Source of the DNA: Candidatus Anderseniibacteriota bacterium
GTDB lineage: Bacteria > Patescibacteriota > Andersenbacteria > UBA10190
Direction: 5' to 3'
NCBI GenBank assembly: GCA_003229735.1
Contig: QIFI01000093.1
Coordinates: 1 to 13,136, forward strand
DNA length: 13,136 bases
Under the pieces are notes generated by a model. The model was not told where the DNA came from. It saw only the letters and a program-made list of their open reading frames with translations, and did no database searches. Numbering within the stretch: position 1 is the first letter of the stretch; every line of letters starts with the position of its first letter. Position numbers and translations under genes: made by a program. Below are positions 1 through 6,436 of the stretch, one piece after another.

Positions 1-18
1 CATATGAGGCAAGTGCAT
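1..18 (-). CDS. possible start of a second ABC-2 permease, cut by the window edge
   Basis: An ATG on the minus strand lies 7 bases past the stop codon of the permease gene and opens a frame reading MHLPHM before the window ends. Exporters of this ATPase/permease family are usually encoded as one ATPase and two consecutive permeases, so a second permease is expected exactly here. No Shine-Dalgarno motif precedes it. Six residues cannot identify a family; the call rests only on position. Confidence 0.2.
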
Positions 19-25
19 GGAGGGG

Positions 26-814
26 TTATTGTCCGGGGATGGCATAGCGGCGCAGTCCGCGCACAAACAGCACGCGCATGATAATAATGAAACCGATGGC
101 CCAGATGACCTGATAAAAAATTAGCTGGAGGGCGGCCGGACCTACGACTTGGCCGAGCAGGATTTCGGCGGGGGCGGATATTATGTAGCGGAAGGGCAGG
201 AAGCTGAAAGCGGTGTATAGCCAGTCGGGCATCATGGCAAAAGGAATAAGGACACCGGAGGCGACTTGAGTTAGGAGGAAGCGGTAGCTCATCAGCTCCT
301 GGGCGTCTTCCAGCCAGAAAGCCAGGAGCCCCAGGCTTAGATCGAAGGTGAAAGTAATGATGAAGGCCAGGAGGAGACTTAACAGAAATGGCCCCAGATT
401 AGTTAGCGAGAATATAATCGGGGAGACGGCGTCAGGGAAGATAATAAAGGCAATAACTAATATAGGCAGGATAAATATCAGCTGAAATATTTTATTAGTC
501 AGGTTATTAACTAAAAAATCCCAGTAGATGGCCGGGGGGCGAATCAGATATTTAACTATTGTGCCGTTCAGGATTTGCTGGATCAAATAGTAGCCGCGCC
601 AGGATGAGGTGATCAGGCGGATCAGTATAACCAGGATATAGTAGGTGAGAATGTCGCGGGGGATTAAATTGGCGTTTGATCGGGCAATGGTGTACCAGAT
701 GGCCAGAGAAATGAGTGGAGTGGCGGTCATGGCGGCGGTCCAGATTAAGATATCACCTCGATAGAAGAGGGCGCGATGCCACTCCAGGATAAAGATCCGG
801 ATTAGTTTACGCAT
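26..814 (-). CDS. ABC-2 type transporter permease (DUF990/ABC2_membrane_6-like)
   Basis: A 262-residue integral membrane protein, probably the membrane half of an exporter powered by the ATPase encoded just upstream. Hydrophobic stretches at about 22-44, 54-72, 107-127, 138-165, 181-200 and 226-250 suggest six spans. Family-like landmarks are a GTIVKYLIRPP segment at 84-94 (a cytosolic loop of the 'G.l..yLlRP' type), FWLEDAQEL at 166-174 and LPFRY at 206-210 followed by PAEILLG. I chose the start at 814 because the ATG overlaps the ATPase stop in the string ATGCGTAA, the usual sign of translational coupling. The open frame continues upstream to 982, but that part is proline-rich, lies inside the ATPase gene and is unlike a permease N-terminus. 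The substrate is unknown; relatives have been tied to drug, lipid or polysaccharide export, which cannot be resolved here. Confidence 0.9.
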   Translation of the reverse strand: MRKLIRIFILEWHRALFYRGDILIWTAAMTATPLISLAIWYTIARSNANLIPRDILTYYILVILIRLITSSWRGYYLIQQILNGTIVKYLIRPPAIYWDFLVNNLTNKIFQLIFILPILVIAFIIFPDAVSPIIFSLTNLGPFLLSLLLAFIITFTFDLSLGLLAFWLEDAQELMSYRFLLTQVASGVLIPFAMMPDWLYTAFSFLPFRYIISAPAEILLGQVVGPAALQLIFYQVIWAIGFIIIMRVLFVRGLRRYAIPGQ

Positions 815-1793
815 AGTCCTGTTTGGTGAATAGCTCGCGGACCACGTTTTCCAAAGATGGTTCTTCGATAGTGATATCTTCAATGGGTAATTTTTCCAGC
901 AGGGCGGCGGCCCGGCGGGTGGTGTCGGCGCGGGGAACCTGGATAGAGGCCCGGTGGGGATTAAATTTGGTGACCTGGCCAAAAGGCTCCAGGTCTGATT
1001 TGTTTATCGGCTGGGTGAAAGTAAGCACGATGCGTTTGTGATCAACGTGCCGGTTGATTAATTCCGTGGTGGTGCCGTTGAAGGCGATTTGACCATGGTC
1101 GATGATGACCAGGCGATCGGCTAACTGGCGGACATCGTCTAAATTGTGGCTGGTGAGGATGATGGTGGCTTGGTGCTGCTGCTGGTAATGTTTGATGAAT
1201 TCCCGAATCTTTTTTTGAACCACTACATCCAGGCCGATAGTGGGCTCGTCGAGGAATAATACTTTAGGGTAATAGATGAGGGCGGCGGCCAGTTCGCCGC
1301 GCATGCGCTGGCCTAGAGATAATTTGCGAACCTGGATTTTGAGAAAGTCTTTAAGTTCCAGGAGTTCAGTCAGTTCAAGCAGGCTTTGGTTAAAGTCCGG
1401 TTTAGTCATTTCATAGATGTCGCGCTGGAGGAGCAGGGAATCATAGAGCGGTAAATCCCACCATAACTGGGCTTTTTGGCCCATAACCAGAGATATTTGT
1501 TTAAGATAATCCTTTTTTCTCTGCCAGGGAGTGAAGCCCAGAACATTTGCCTGGCCAGTGGTGGGATAGAGAAGCCCCGACAGCATTTTTATAGTAGTGG
1601 TCTTACCAGCACCATTGGGTCCGATAAAGCCAATTAACTGGCCGTGGCTAATAGTTAAATCGATACCCTTTACCGCCTCAACCATTTCGTATTGTCGGTT
1701 TATTAAGCTTTTGAGAGAGCCTTTGAGGCCCGGATCTTTTTTATGTATTCGGTAAGATTTGCTTAAATTTTTAATCTCAATTACGTTTGACAT
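807..1793 (-). CDS. ABC transporter ATP-binding protein (ABC-2 exporter ATPase)
   Basis: A 328-residue cytosolic ATPase that should energise the adjacent permease. All nucleotide-binding motifs are intact: Walker A GPNGAGKTT at 58-66, a Q-loop in the distinctive form GQKAQLWWDLP at 105-115, the signature LSLGQ at 158-162, Walker B VLFLDEP at 178-184 and the H-loop histidine at 215 in LTSHN. The N-terminal ~35 residues before the first beta strand of the ATPase core and the C-terminal ~80 residues after the H-loop domain are typical of ATPases paired with DUF990-type permeases. The start at 1793 gives the expected VIEIKNLSKSY beginning. No Shine-Dalgarno motif is visible. A TATAAT box lies about 50 bases upstream. 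The gene is first in an operon with the permease, overlapping it by 8 bases. Substrate unknown. Confidence 0.96.
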   Translation of the reverse strand: MSNVIEIKNLSKSYRIHKKDPGLKGSLKSLINRQYEMVEAVKGIDLTISHGQLIGFIGPNGAGKTTTIKMLSGLLYPTTGQANVLGFTPWQRKKDYLKQISLVMGQKAQLWWDLPLYDSLLLQRDIYEMTKPDFNQSLLELTELLELKDFLKIQVRKLSLGQRMRGELAAALIYYPKVLFLDEPTIGLDVVVQKKIREFIKHYQQQHQATIILTSHNLDDVRQLADRLVIIDHGQIAFNGTTTELINRHVDHKRIVLTFTQPINKSDLEPFGQVTKFNPHRASIQVPRADTTRRAAALLEKLPIEDITIEEPSLENVVRELFTKQDYA

Positions 1794-1822
1794 AAGATGA
1801 GAATGAATGATATCATGTTTGA

Positions 1823-1850
1823 TTGGTTTTTAAAAGTGTGTTATTATAAT
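1823..1850 (+). promoter_or_regulatory. candidate promoter for a small RNA
   Basis: TTGGTT (1823-1828, a half-match to TTGACA) and a perfect TATAAT (1845-1850) are separated by 16 bases, giving an expected start near 1857. It points toward an intrinsic terminator about 80 bases further on with no protein frame in between. The -10 is convincing, the -35 is weak. Confidence 0.4.
1843..1848 (-). promoter_or_regulatory. -10 box of the ABC exporter operon (shared palindromic sequence)
   Basis: TATAAT on the minus strand, 50 bases before the ATPase start, would place a transcript start near 1836 with a leader of about 43 bases. No good -35 is seen at the expected place. The sequence ATTATAAT is its own reverse complement, so the same bases can act as a -10 in the other direction (see the small RNA candidate). 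Confidence 0.4.
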
Positions 1851-1856
1851 GATATT

Positions 1857-1958
1857 GATGGAAACTAATTTGACCGCGTATGGGGGGACCAATAAGTTGG
1901 GGGCGGGCAGCGTGAGGCCACGAGCGGGTAAGCAGCGCACTCAAAGAGTGCTTTTTTT
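1857..1958 (+). ncRNA. candidate small non-coding RNA (~100 nt), family unknown
   Basis: The span runs from the start predicted by a perfect TATAAT to the last T of an intrinsic terminator. Local helices can be drawn: CCGC (1874-1877) with GCGG (1903-1906), enclosing CCAA-TAAG-TTGG (1889-1900); CGTG-AGGC-CACG (1911-1922); and the terminator stem. The stretch is much richer in G and C (GGGGGG, GGGGGCGGG) than the AT-rich DNA on both sides, as often seen for structured RNAs in AT-rich spacers. I looked for the hallmarks of tRNA, tmRNA, SRP 4.5S, RNase P and 6S RNA and found none that fit. It could instead be a leftover regulatory leader or decayed gene. Confidence 0.4.
1937..1958 (+). terminator. 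intrinsic terminator of the candidate small RNA
   Basis: A 6-bp perfect stem (GCACTC / GAGTGC) with an AAA loop is followed directly by seven T. There is no plus-strand gene upstream inside the window other than the small RNA candidate, which makes this terminator an orphan unless that RNA is real. Confidence 0.75.
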
Positions 1959-1970
1959 AACGGTGGGGAT

Positions 1971-2177
1971 TTAGGCACTACCACAAAATAATTTACTAAT
2001 CTTACGCTCAATCTATATCCATCTATGACTTTTTCTCAATCAATAAACACTCACCCTTCGACTTTGCTCAGGATAAACTGTAGTTATACTACAGCTCATA
2101 TTTCTCTTATTCAAAAAAGCCATATCTGGACACAGCTTGAACGTAATCTTAGTAAATTATTTTGTGGTGGTGTCTTA
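1971..2177. mobile_element. MITE-like inverted-repeat element, copy 1 (207 bp)
   Basis: The two ends are a ~41-bp inverted repeat (1971-2011 against 2137-2177) with about six mismatches, centred on the shared string CCACAAAATAATTTACTAA. The interior (CTATATCCATCTATGAC and AAAAAAGCCATATCT) is shared with copy 2 at 6297-6436, in the same orientation, which shows that this is a dispersed repeat. It has no reading frame of its own, so it would depend on a transposase elsewhere. No clear target duplication flanks it. Its right edge lies 6 bases before the sigma factor start codon, so the sigma gene's leader and perhaps its promoter are made of the element. Confidence 0.72.
2042..2112. repeat. extra ~71-bp segment nested in MITE copy 1
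   Basis: Relative to copy 2, copy 1 carries about 71 extra bases between CTCAATC and AAAAAAGCC. The segment includes ACCCTTCGACTTTGCTCAGG (2053-2072) and a 7-bp hairpin CTGTAGT-TAT-ACTACAG (2078-2094), and its ends AATAA and TTATT are complementary. It may be a second small repeat inserted in the first; alternatively copy 2 has lost it. The exact edges are ambiguous by a few bases. Confidence 0.45.
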
Positions 2178-2183
2178 TAGTTT

Positions 2184-3047
2184 ATGACTACTGCTACAAA
2201 ATATTCGGCGCGAGCGCAAGATCGATCTTCACTGCGGCAGTACCTGGAAGAGATAGGTGAATCGCCTTTACTGACGGCCAAAGAGGAAGCGGAGTTGGCG
2301 ACAAAAATTCAAGCTGACGGAAACGAGGCGGCGCGGCAGAAATTAATGAGGTCGAATTTGAGGCTGGTGGTGAGTATCGCCAAACAATATACGTCCCCTC
2401 GAGATCCGGATTTATTATTGGATTTGATTCAGGAAGGGAATATTGGATTAATGAAAGCGGTGGACAGGTTTGATCCGACGTTTAAGACCAGGTTTTCGAC
2501 CTATGGGGTGTACTGGATAAGGCAGGCTATTTTGAGAGCTTTGAAAGCTCGCAGAATAGTGAGACTGCCGGAGAACGTGATAGATAGAGTGGTAAAAATG
2601 AAGCGAACCCGTCAGCAGTTATATCAGGTATTGGGCCGATGGCCAACGCCGGAAGAACTGGCCCGGGAAATGAAATTGCCGACGGCAACTATCATGCAGT
2701 TGGAGGAGGCCAGCACGGAGATAGTGTCTCTTGATCAGCCGGTGAGAAGCAAGGAAGGTGAGGATGAGACGCATCTGGGAGATTTGATAGAGGATACGGA
2801 AACTTTGGGGCCGAGCCATATCACGCAGAGAGAGATATTAAAAGATGAGATTCGATCGGCGGTGGAGAGTTTGCCGCCTCGGGAAAAAAAGATACTGGAG
2901 ATGAGGTTTGGGCTGGCCGGCAATGATCCTTATACGCTGGAAGATATCGGGAAAGAGTTTGGAATTAGCCGGGAGAGGGTGCGGCAATTGCAAAATGTGG
3001 CGTTGTCGAGACTGCGGCATAGGGAAGGAGTTAAGCGAGTGCGCTGA
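2184..3047 (+). CDS. RNA polymerase sigma-70 family factor (RpoD/RpoS-like)
   Basis: A 287-residue sigma factor that directs RNA polymerase to -10/-35 promoters. Region 1.2 is at about 14-45 (SLRQYLEEIGESPLLT). Region 2 spans 53-130, with DLIQEGNIGLMKAVDRFD (core binding) and FSTYGVYWIRQAILRAL (melting and -10 recognition). Region 3 is at about 131-180, the 3.2 finger SLDQP...DLIED at 182-204, and region 4 at 215-280, with PPREKKILEMRFGL and the -35 helix TLEDIGKEFGISRERVRQLQNVAL. There is no region 1.1, and no non-conserved insert between 1.2 and 2. It is shorter than typical RpoD, so it may be a primary sigma of a reduced genome or a group-2 alternative factor; the sequence alone does not decide. 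Compared with E. coli RpoD, the W433 position is Tyr110 while Trp111 and Gln114 are kept, and the T440 position is Leu117. No Shine-Dalgarno motif is visible, and MITE copy 1 abuts the start. Confidence 0.95.
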   Translation: MTTATKYSARAQDRSSLRQYLEEIGESPLLTAKEEAELATKIQADGNEAARQKLMRSNLRLVVSIAKQYTSPRDPDLLLDLIQEGNIGLMKAVDRFDPTFKTRFSTYGVYWIRQAILRALKARRIVRLPENVIDRVVKMKRTRQQLYQVLGRWPTPEELAREMKLPTATIMQLEEASTEIVSLDQPVRSKEGEDETHLGDLIEDTETLGPSHITQREILKDEIRSAVESLPPREKKILEMRFGLAGNDPYTLEDIGKEFGISRERVRQLQNVALSRLRHREGVKRVR

Positions 3048-3060
3048 GCTGAAACTTAGC

Positions 3061-3108
3061 GAATTTCTAATTTCTAATTTTTGTTCAATTTCTAATGAAC
3101 TAATTTTC
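3061..3108 (+). repeat. degenerate AATTTCTAAT tandem repeats
   Basis: The spacer after the sigma gene holds three to four overlapping copies of AATTTCTAAT-like units (3062-3080 and again at 3087-3097), then a looser TAATTTTC. It is AT-rich and non-coding, and forms no convincing terminator. Function unknown; probably a low-complexity intergenic repeat. Confidence 0.5.
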
Positions 3109-3158
3109 AGACTGGTGATACACTGGGCGGTTGAGGAAATAAGATTGAGGAAGTTAAG

Positions 3159-3167
3159 TGGTATAAT
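3159..3167 (+). promoter_or_regulatory. extended -10 promoter of the GH1 operon
   Basis: TGGTATAAT is a perfect extended -10 (TG-N-TATAAT). It ends 6 bases before the ATG of the GH1 gene, so the transcript would start at about the A of the start codon, that is, a leaderless mRNA. No -35 at the right distance is seen, as is usual for extended -10 promoters. Confidence 0.6.
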
Positions 3168-3173
3168 GATAGT

Positions 3174-4349
3174 ATGGGCGAGTTTTTATATGGGGCGGCG
3201 ACCAGCGCTCATCAGGTGGAAGGTAATAATGTTCATAATGACTGGTGGGCTTGGGAGCAGAGGCATCCGGAAGTAGAGAATTCGGGTCGGGCGGCGGATC
3301 ACTATCGATTATTCAAGGAGGATTTTAAGCTGGCGAAATCGTTTAAGCATAATGCTCATCGTCTGTCACTAGAGTGGAGTAGAATCGAGCCGGAATCAGG
3401 GAAGTTTGACAAGGCGGCATTAGCGCATTACCGGGAAGTGCTGACGGAATTAAAGCGTCTGGATATGAAGGTGCTGGTTACTTTGCATCACTTTACTAAT
3501 CCCCAATGGCTGGCTGTTCGAGGCGGCTGGTTAAATGGGCAAACGCCGGAGCGATTTGTTAAGTACGCGGGGATGGTGAGCGATTATCTGGGGGACCTGG
3601 TGGATTACTGGATAACTATCAATGAGCCGATGGTGTACGCGGCGCAGTCATATTGGCGGGGGGAATGGCCGCCGCAGAAAAGAAATTTATGGTTGATGAA
3701 TCGGGTAATTAAGCAAATGGCCAGGGGGCACAAGCACGCGTATAGAATGCTGAAGAAAAAGCGGCCGGAGGTAGCGGTGGGAATAGCCAAACATGTAGTG
3801 TCATACGTGCCGGAAGAGCCGGATGAACTTGACGATCGACTGCTGGCCAGTCTGGAAAATTGGTGGTTTAATCACCGCTGGTTTCAATTAACGGGTAAGT
3901 CAAACGATTTTATCGGGGTGAATTATTATTTTGAGCGGACGGTGAAGGCTTCGCTGTGGCCGCCCCTGGCCAAACAAGTGCCGTGGCATGGGGCCAAGTC
4001 GGAGCTGGATTGGCCGATTAGACCAAAGGGATTGACGCGAGCGCTAAAAGAAATGTGGCGGTATAAATTACCTTTATACGTGACCGAGAACGGTTTGGCT
4101 GATCAGGACGATAATCAGCGGCCGGATTTTATTCGGGATCATTTGCGGGCAGTGGAGCGGGCGCAAGCCGAAGGAGTGAAAGTACAGGGATATTTTCACT
4201 GGTCGCTGTTGGATAACTTTGAATGGGCGGAAGGTTATAAAGCCAGGTTTGGGTTAGTGGCTGTGGATTACCAGACAATGAAGCGCCGGCCCAGACTTTC
4301 TGCCCGAGTGTATCAGGCAATCATTGAGCAAGCGACCGAGGGTTCGTAG
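3174..4349 (+). CDS. glycoside hydrolase family 1 beta-glycosidase
   Basis: A 391-residue cytosolic retaining beta-glycosidase (beta-glucosidase/galactosidase type) with no signal peptide. The N-terminal family signature FLYGAATSAHQVEG (4-17) fixes the start at 3174. The acid/base is Glu151 in TINEP and the nucleophile Glu305 in YVTENG. Substrate-site residues Gln14, His105 (LHHF) and Asn150 are present, as is the C-terminal SLLDNFEWAEGY segment (344-355). GH1 enzymes usually have 440-480 residues; this one is compact, with the region between about 205 and 250 much shorter than usual, so loops shaping the aglycone side are trimmed. It appears to be first in an operon with the EamA transporter (28-base gap) and a second glycosidase. 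The true substrate cannot be told from sequence. Confidence 0.95.
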   Translation: MGEFLYGAATSAHQVEGNNVHNDWWAWEQRHPEVENSGRAADHYRLFKEDFKLAKSFKHNAHRLSLEWSRIEPESGKFDKAALAHYREVLTELKRLDMKVLVTLHHFTNPQWLAVRGGWLNGQTPERFVKYAGMVSDYLGDLVDYWITINEPMVYAAQSYWRGEWPPQKRNLWLMNRVIKQMARGHKHAYRMLKKKRPEVAVGIAKHVVSYVPEEPDELDDRLLASLENWWFNHRWFQLTGKSNDFIGVNYYFERTVKASLWPPLAKQVPWHGAKSELDWPIRPKGLTRALKEMWRYKLPLYVTENGLADQDDNQRPDFIRDHLRAVERAQAEGVKVQGYFHWSLLDNFEWAEGYKARFGLVAVDYQTMKRRPRLSARVYQAIIEQATEGS

Positions 4350-4377
4350 ACGCTATAAACTGCGGTAACATATAAAC

Positions 4378-5304
4378 ATGCTTTGGTTTGGGTTGGCATT
4401 GACGGCGCATGTGGGAAATGCTTTGGTTTTTATAGTTGATAAGAGTTTGCTGAAGAGCGGGGGGATAATTAGTCAGCCATTGAGGTATGCTTTTTGGTCG
4501 GGGCTATTGGCGGTGGCGGCGGTAGTGGTATTGCCGTTTGATTGGATGCGGCCGACTTTGTTTATGGTGGGCTGGTCGGTGGCGGCAGGAGTATGGCATC
4601 TGGCGGCGCTGTGGTTTTTCTTTACGGCATTGAAGGAAGGTGAGCCATCAAGAGTAGTGCCGATAGCGGGATCGGCGGTGCCGCTATTTACGTTGGTTTT
4701 GGCGGTGACAGCGTTGGGAGAAGTGTTGGCGATGAGGCAATTGGCGGCGGTGATAGTGCTGATAGCGGGAGGGGCTTTATTGAGTGTGCGGATAGGCGAC
4801 ACTTTAGGCTTGTCGAAGAAGGTGGTGTTAATGACAGTGATCAGCGGAGCTTTTTTCGCGGCGTATTTTGTGACGGTTAAATATTTATATGATGGTTCAG
4901 ATACTTTTCTAGCGGTGTTCGGGTATAGCCGGATAATTGAGGGTCTATTGGCGCTGGTATTATTGGGGCCGCTGGTTTGGCGGCAGGGACGGAAATATCC
5001 GGCGCCGGCAGTGGAAAGGGGAAGCAGAAAAAAAGGGAGGAGCCGGTTGGTGGGCAGTGTGTTTGTCGGTAATAAGGTATTGGCGGCCGGGGCATTTTTA
5101 CTGCAGGGTTATGCTATTAAACTGGGCAGTGTGACAGTGGTGAATTCATTGCAGGGGGTGCAGTATCTATTTTTGTTAATCATGGCCATAATAGTTTCCA
5201 GGAAATGGCCGAATTTGTGGCGGGAAGAGTTACAGCGAGTGTCGTTGGCGCAGAAACTGACCGGGATAATTACTATCAGTTTGGGGTTAATGCTTTTGGT
5301 ATGA
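4378..5304 (+). CDS. EamA/DMT-superfamily transporter
   Basis: A 308-residue polytopic inner-membrane protein. Ten hydrophobic segments can be drawn (about 2-20, 36-53, 63-83, 91-112, 117-136, 148-168, 177-200, 226-244, 252-273, 293-308), in two five-span halves as expected for drug/metabolite transporters. The end of the third segment carries the EamA-like ALKEGEPSRVVPI (84-96). A basic cytosolic loop (RKKGRSR at 217-223) separates spans 7 and 8. Members move sugars, amino acids, nucleotide precursors or other metabolites; substrate unknown here, though its place between two glycosidases suggests a sugar or glycoside. Its stop overlaps the next gene's start (ATGA), implying coupled translation. 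No Shine-Dalgarno motif is seen; TATAAA occurs 19 bases before the start. Confidence 0.92.
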   Translation: MLWFGLALTAHVGNALVFIVDKSLLKSGGIISQPLRYAFWSGLLAVAAVVVLPFDWMRPTLFMVGWSVAAGVWHLAALWFFFTALKEGEPSRVVPIAGSAVPLFTLVLAVTALGEVLAMRQLAAVIVLIAGGALLSVRIGDTLGLSKKVVLMTVISGAFFAAYFVTVKYLYDGSDTFLAVFGYSRIIEGLLALVLLGPLVWRQGRKYPAPAVERGSRKKGRSRLVGSVFVGNKVLAAGAFLLQGYAIKLGSVTVVNSLQGVQYLFLLIMAIIVSRKWPNLWREELQRVSLAQKLTGIITISLGLMLLV

Positions 5305-6299
5305 GATTACGAAGAATTATTATCGGTGGTCTGGTTAGCTTTATGGGGATAGTAATATTGGCAGTGGTGGTGTTAGCGGCGGCTTGGCCATGGAGTGACG
5401 AGGCTGTTTTTGGGGTGACTTTTTCACAACCTCATACAGTCGGGATTGGTCTGGACTGGCAAGAAACATATCAGGCAATTTTGAAAGATTTGGGAGTGAG
5501 GCGGCTGCGCTTGAGCGCCTATTGGAACGCGGTAGAGCCGGAGGATGATGAATATGATTTTAAGGACCTGGATTGGCAGATGGATGAGGCGGCCAAATAT
5601 GAGGCTAAAGTAGTGCTAAGTATTGGGCGCAAGCTGCCCAGGTGGCCGGAGTGCCACGCGCCTGGATGGTCGGCGTCTTTGACCGAAGCCGCCCAGCAGG
5701 AGAAAGTGCTGGAGATGCTGGAGGAAGTGGTGGCCAGGTACAAGGATCATCCGGCTTTATACATGTGGCAATTGGAGAATGAGCCGGTGCTTGATTTTGG
5801 GGAGTGTCCGCCGCAAGATCTGGAGTTTTTGAGACGAGAGGAAAAGCTGGTGCGGCAATTGGATATCGATCATCCGATATTGATTACGGATTCAGGGGAA
5901 CTTAATTCCTGGTTGGCGGCGGCCGGGTTTGGAGATGTGCTGGGGACGACTATGTATCGGACAGTGTGGTCAAGTCGGACGAACAAACCTTTTTCATATG
6001 ATTATATTTTTCCGTCCTGGTTATATCGGTTGAAATCCAGGTATATAAAGGTGCTTAGGGGTAAAGATACTTTAATTTCAGAATTGCAGGGGGAGCCCTG
6101 GGGAGCCAAATCCTGGCTAGAGATGACAAAAGATGAGCGGGCGAAGTCGATAACTCCGGAGAGGCTGGCAGAGCTGGGAGATTTCGCGATCAGGACAGGA
6201 CTCCCGGAAGTTTATTGGTGGGGGGTGGAGTATTGGTATTGGGAGAAAGAAATTAATGGCGATGACCGGTATTGGGAGGCGGCCCGGGCGTATTACTAA
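5301..6299 (+). CDS. membrane-anchored clan GH-A glycoside hydrolase (GH5-like)
   Basis: A 332-residue protein with basic MRLRR followed by a hydrophobic anchor at about 6-28, then a TIM-barrel glycosidase domain that should face outside the membrane. Visible landmarks are LRLSAYWNAVEP (69-80), WQLENEP (156-162) with the probable acid/base Glu161, and ISELQGEPW (259-267) with the probable nucleophile Glu261; the latter two sit at the ends of beta strands 4 and 7 in clan GH-A. The Trp/Tyr-rich VYWWGVEYWYW segment (304-314) matches the strand-8 region. I chose the start at 5301 because its ATG overlaps the EamA stop as ATGA and gives a proper signal anchor; the frame is open upstream but only inside the EamA gene. 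Family (GH5 or another GH-A member) and substrate are not certain. Its stop codon TAA lies in the first bases of MITE copy 2. Confidence 0.85.
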   Translation: MRLRRIIIGGLVSFMGIVILAVVVLAAAWPWSDEAVFGVTFSQPHTVGIGLDWQETYQAILKDLGVRRLRLSAYWNAVEPEDDEYDFKDLDWQMDEAAKYEAKVVLSIGRKLPRWPECHAPGWSASLTEAAQQEKVLEMLEEVVARYKDHPALYMWQLENEPVLDFGECPPQDLEFLRREEKLVRQLDIDHPILITDSGELNSWLAAAGFGDVLGTTMYRTVWSSRTNKPFSYDYIFPSWLYRLKSRYIKVLRGKDTLISELQGEPWGAKSWLEMTKDERAKSITPERLAELGDFAIRTGLPEVYWWGVEYWYWEKEINGDDRYWEAARAYY

Positions 6300-6436
6300 G
6301 TCACCACCACAAAATAGCTTACCAATTTTATGCCCAACCTATATCCATCTATGACTTTTTCTCAATCAAAAAAGCCATATCTAGCTAGATAAAGCTTGAA
6401 CATAATCTTAGTAAGTTATTTTGTGGTGGCGCCTAA
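6297..6436. mobile_element. MITE-like inverted-repeat element, copy 2 (140 bp)
   Basis: The ends CCACCACAAAATAGCTTAC (6304-6322) and GTAAGTTATTTTGTGGTGG (6411-6429) are inverted repeats, and the inner parts also pair (CCATCTATGACTTTTT against AAAAAAGCCATATCT), so the whole element is one long imperfect palindrome. It matches copy 1 along its length except for copy 1's extra segment. A direct repeat CTAAGTC occurs at 6296-6302 and 6433-6439 and could be a target duplication, though it overlaps bases that align with copy 1. The element contains ATCTAGCTAGAT (6379-6390). It sits between convergent genes and its ends form part of both stop codons; as RNA it would fold from either strand, so it may also limit read-through. 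Confidence 0.75.

Noticed and set aside
815..982. Upstream extension of the permease frame
   Set aside because: It lies inside the ATPase gene, encodes a proline-rich non-membrane stretch, and the ATGCGTAA overlap at 807-814 gives a much better start.
1857..1958. Small RNA as SRP 4.5S RNA
   Set aside because: An AAGCAGC string is present, but the conserved GGAA-type tetraloop and its flanking internal loops cannot be formed.
5205..5300. Upstream extension of the GH-A hydrolase frame
   Set aside because: It would overlap the EamA gene by about 100 bases and put 32 polar residues before the signal anchor; the ATGA junction at 5301 is preferred.
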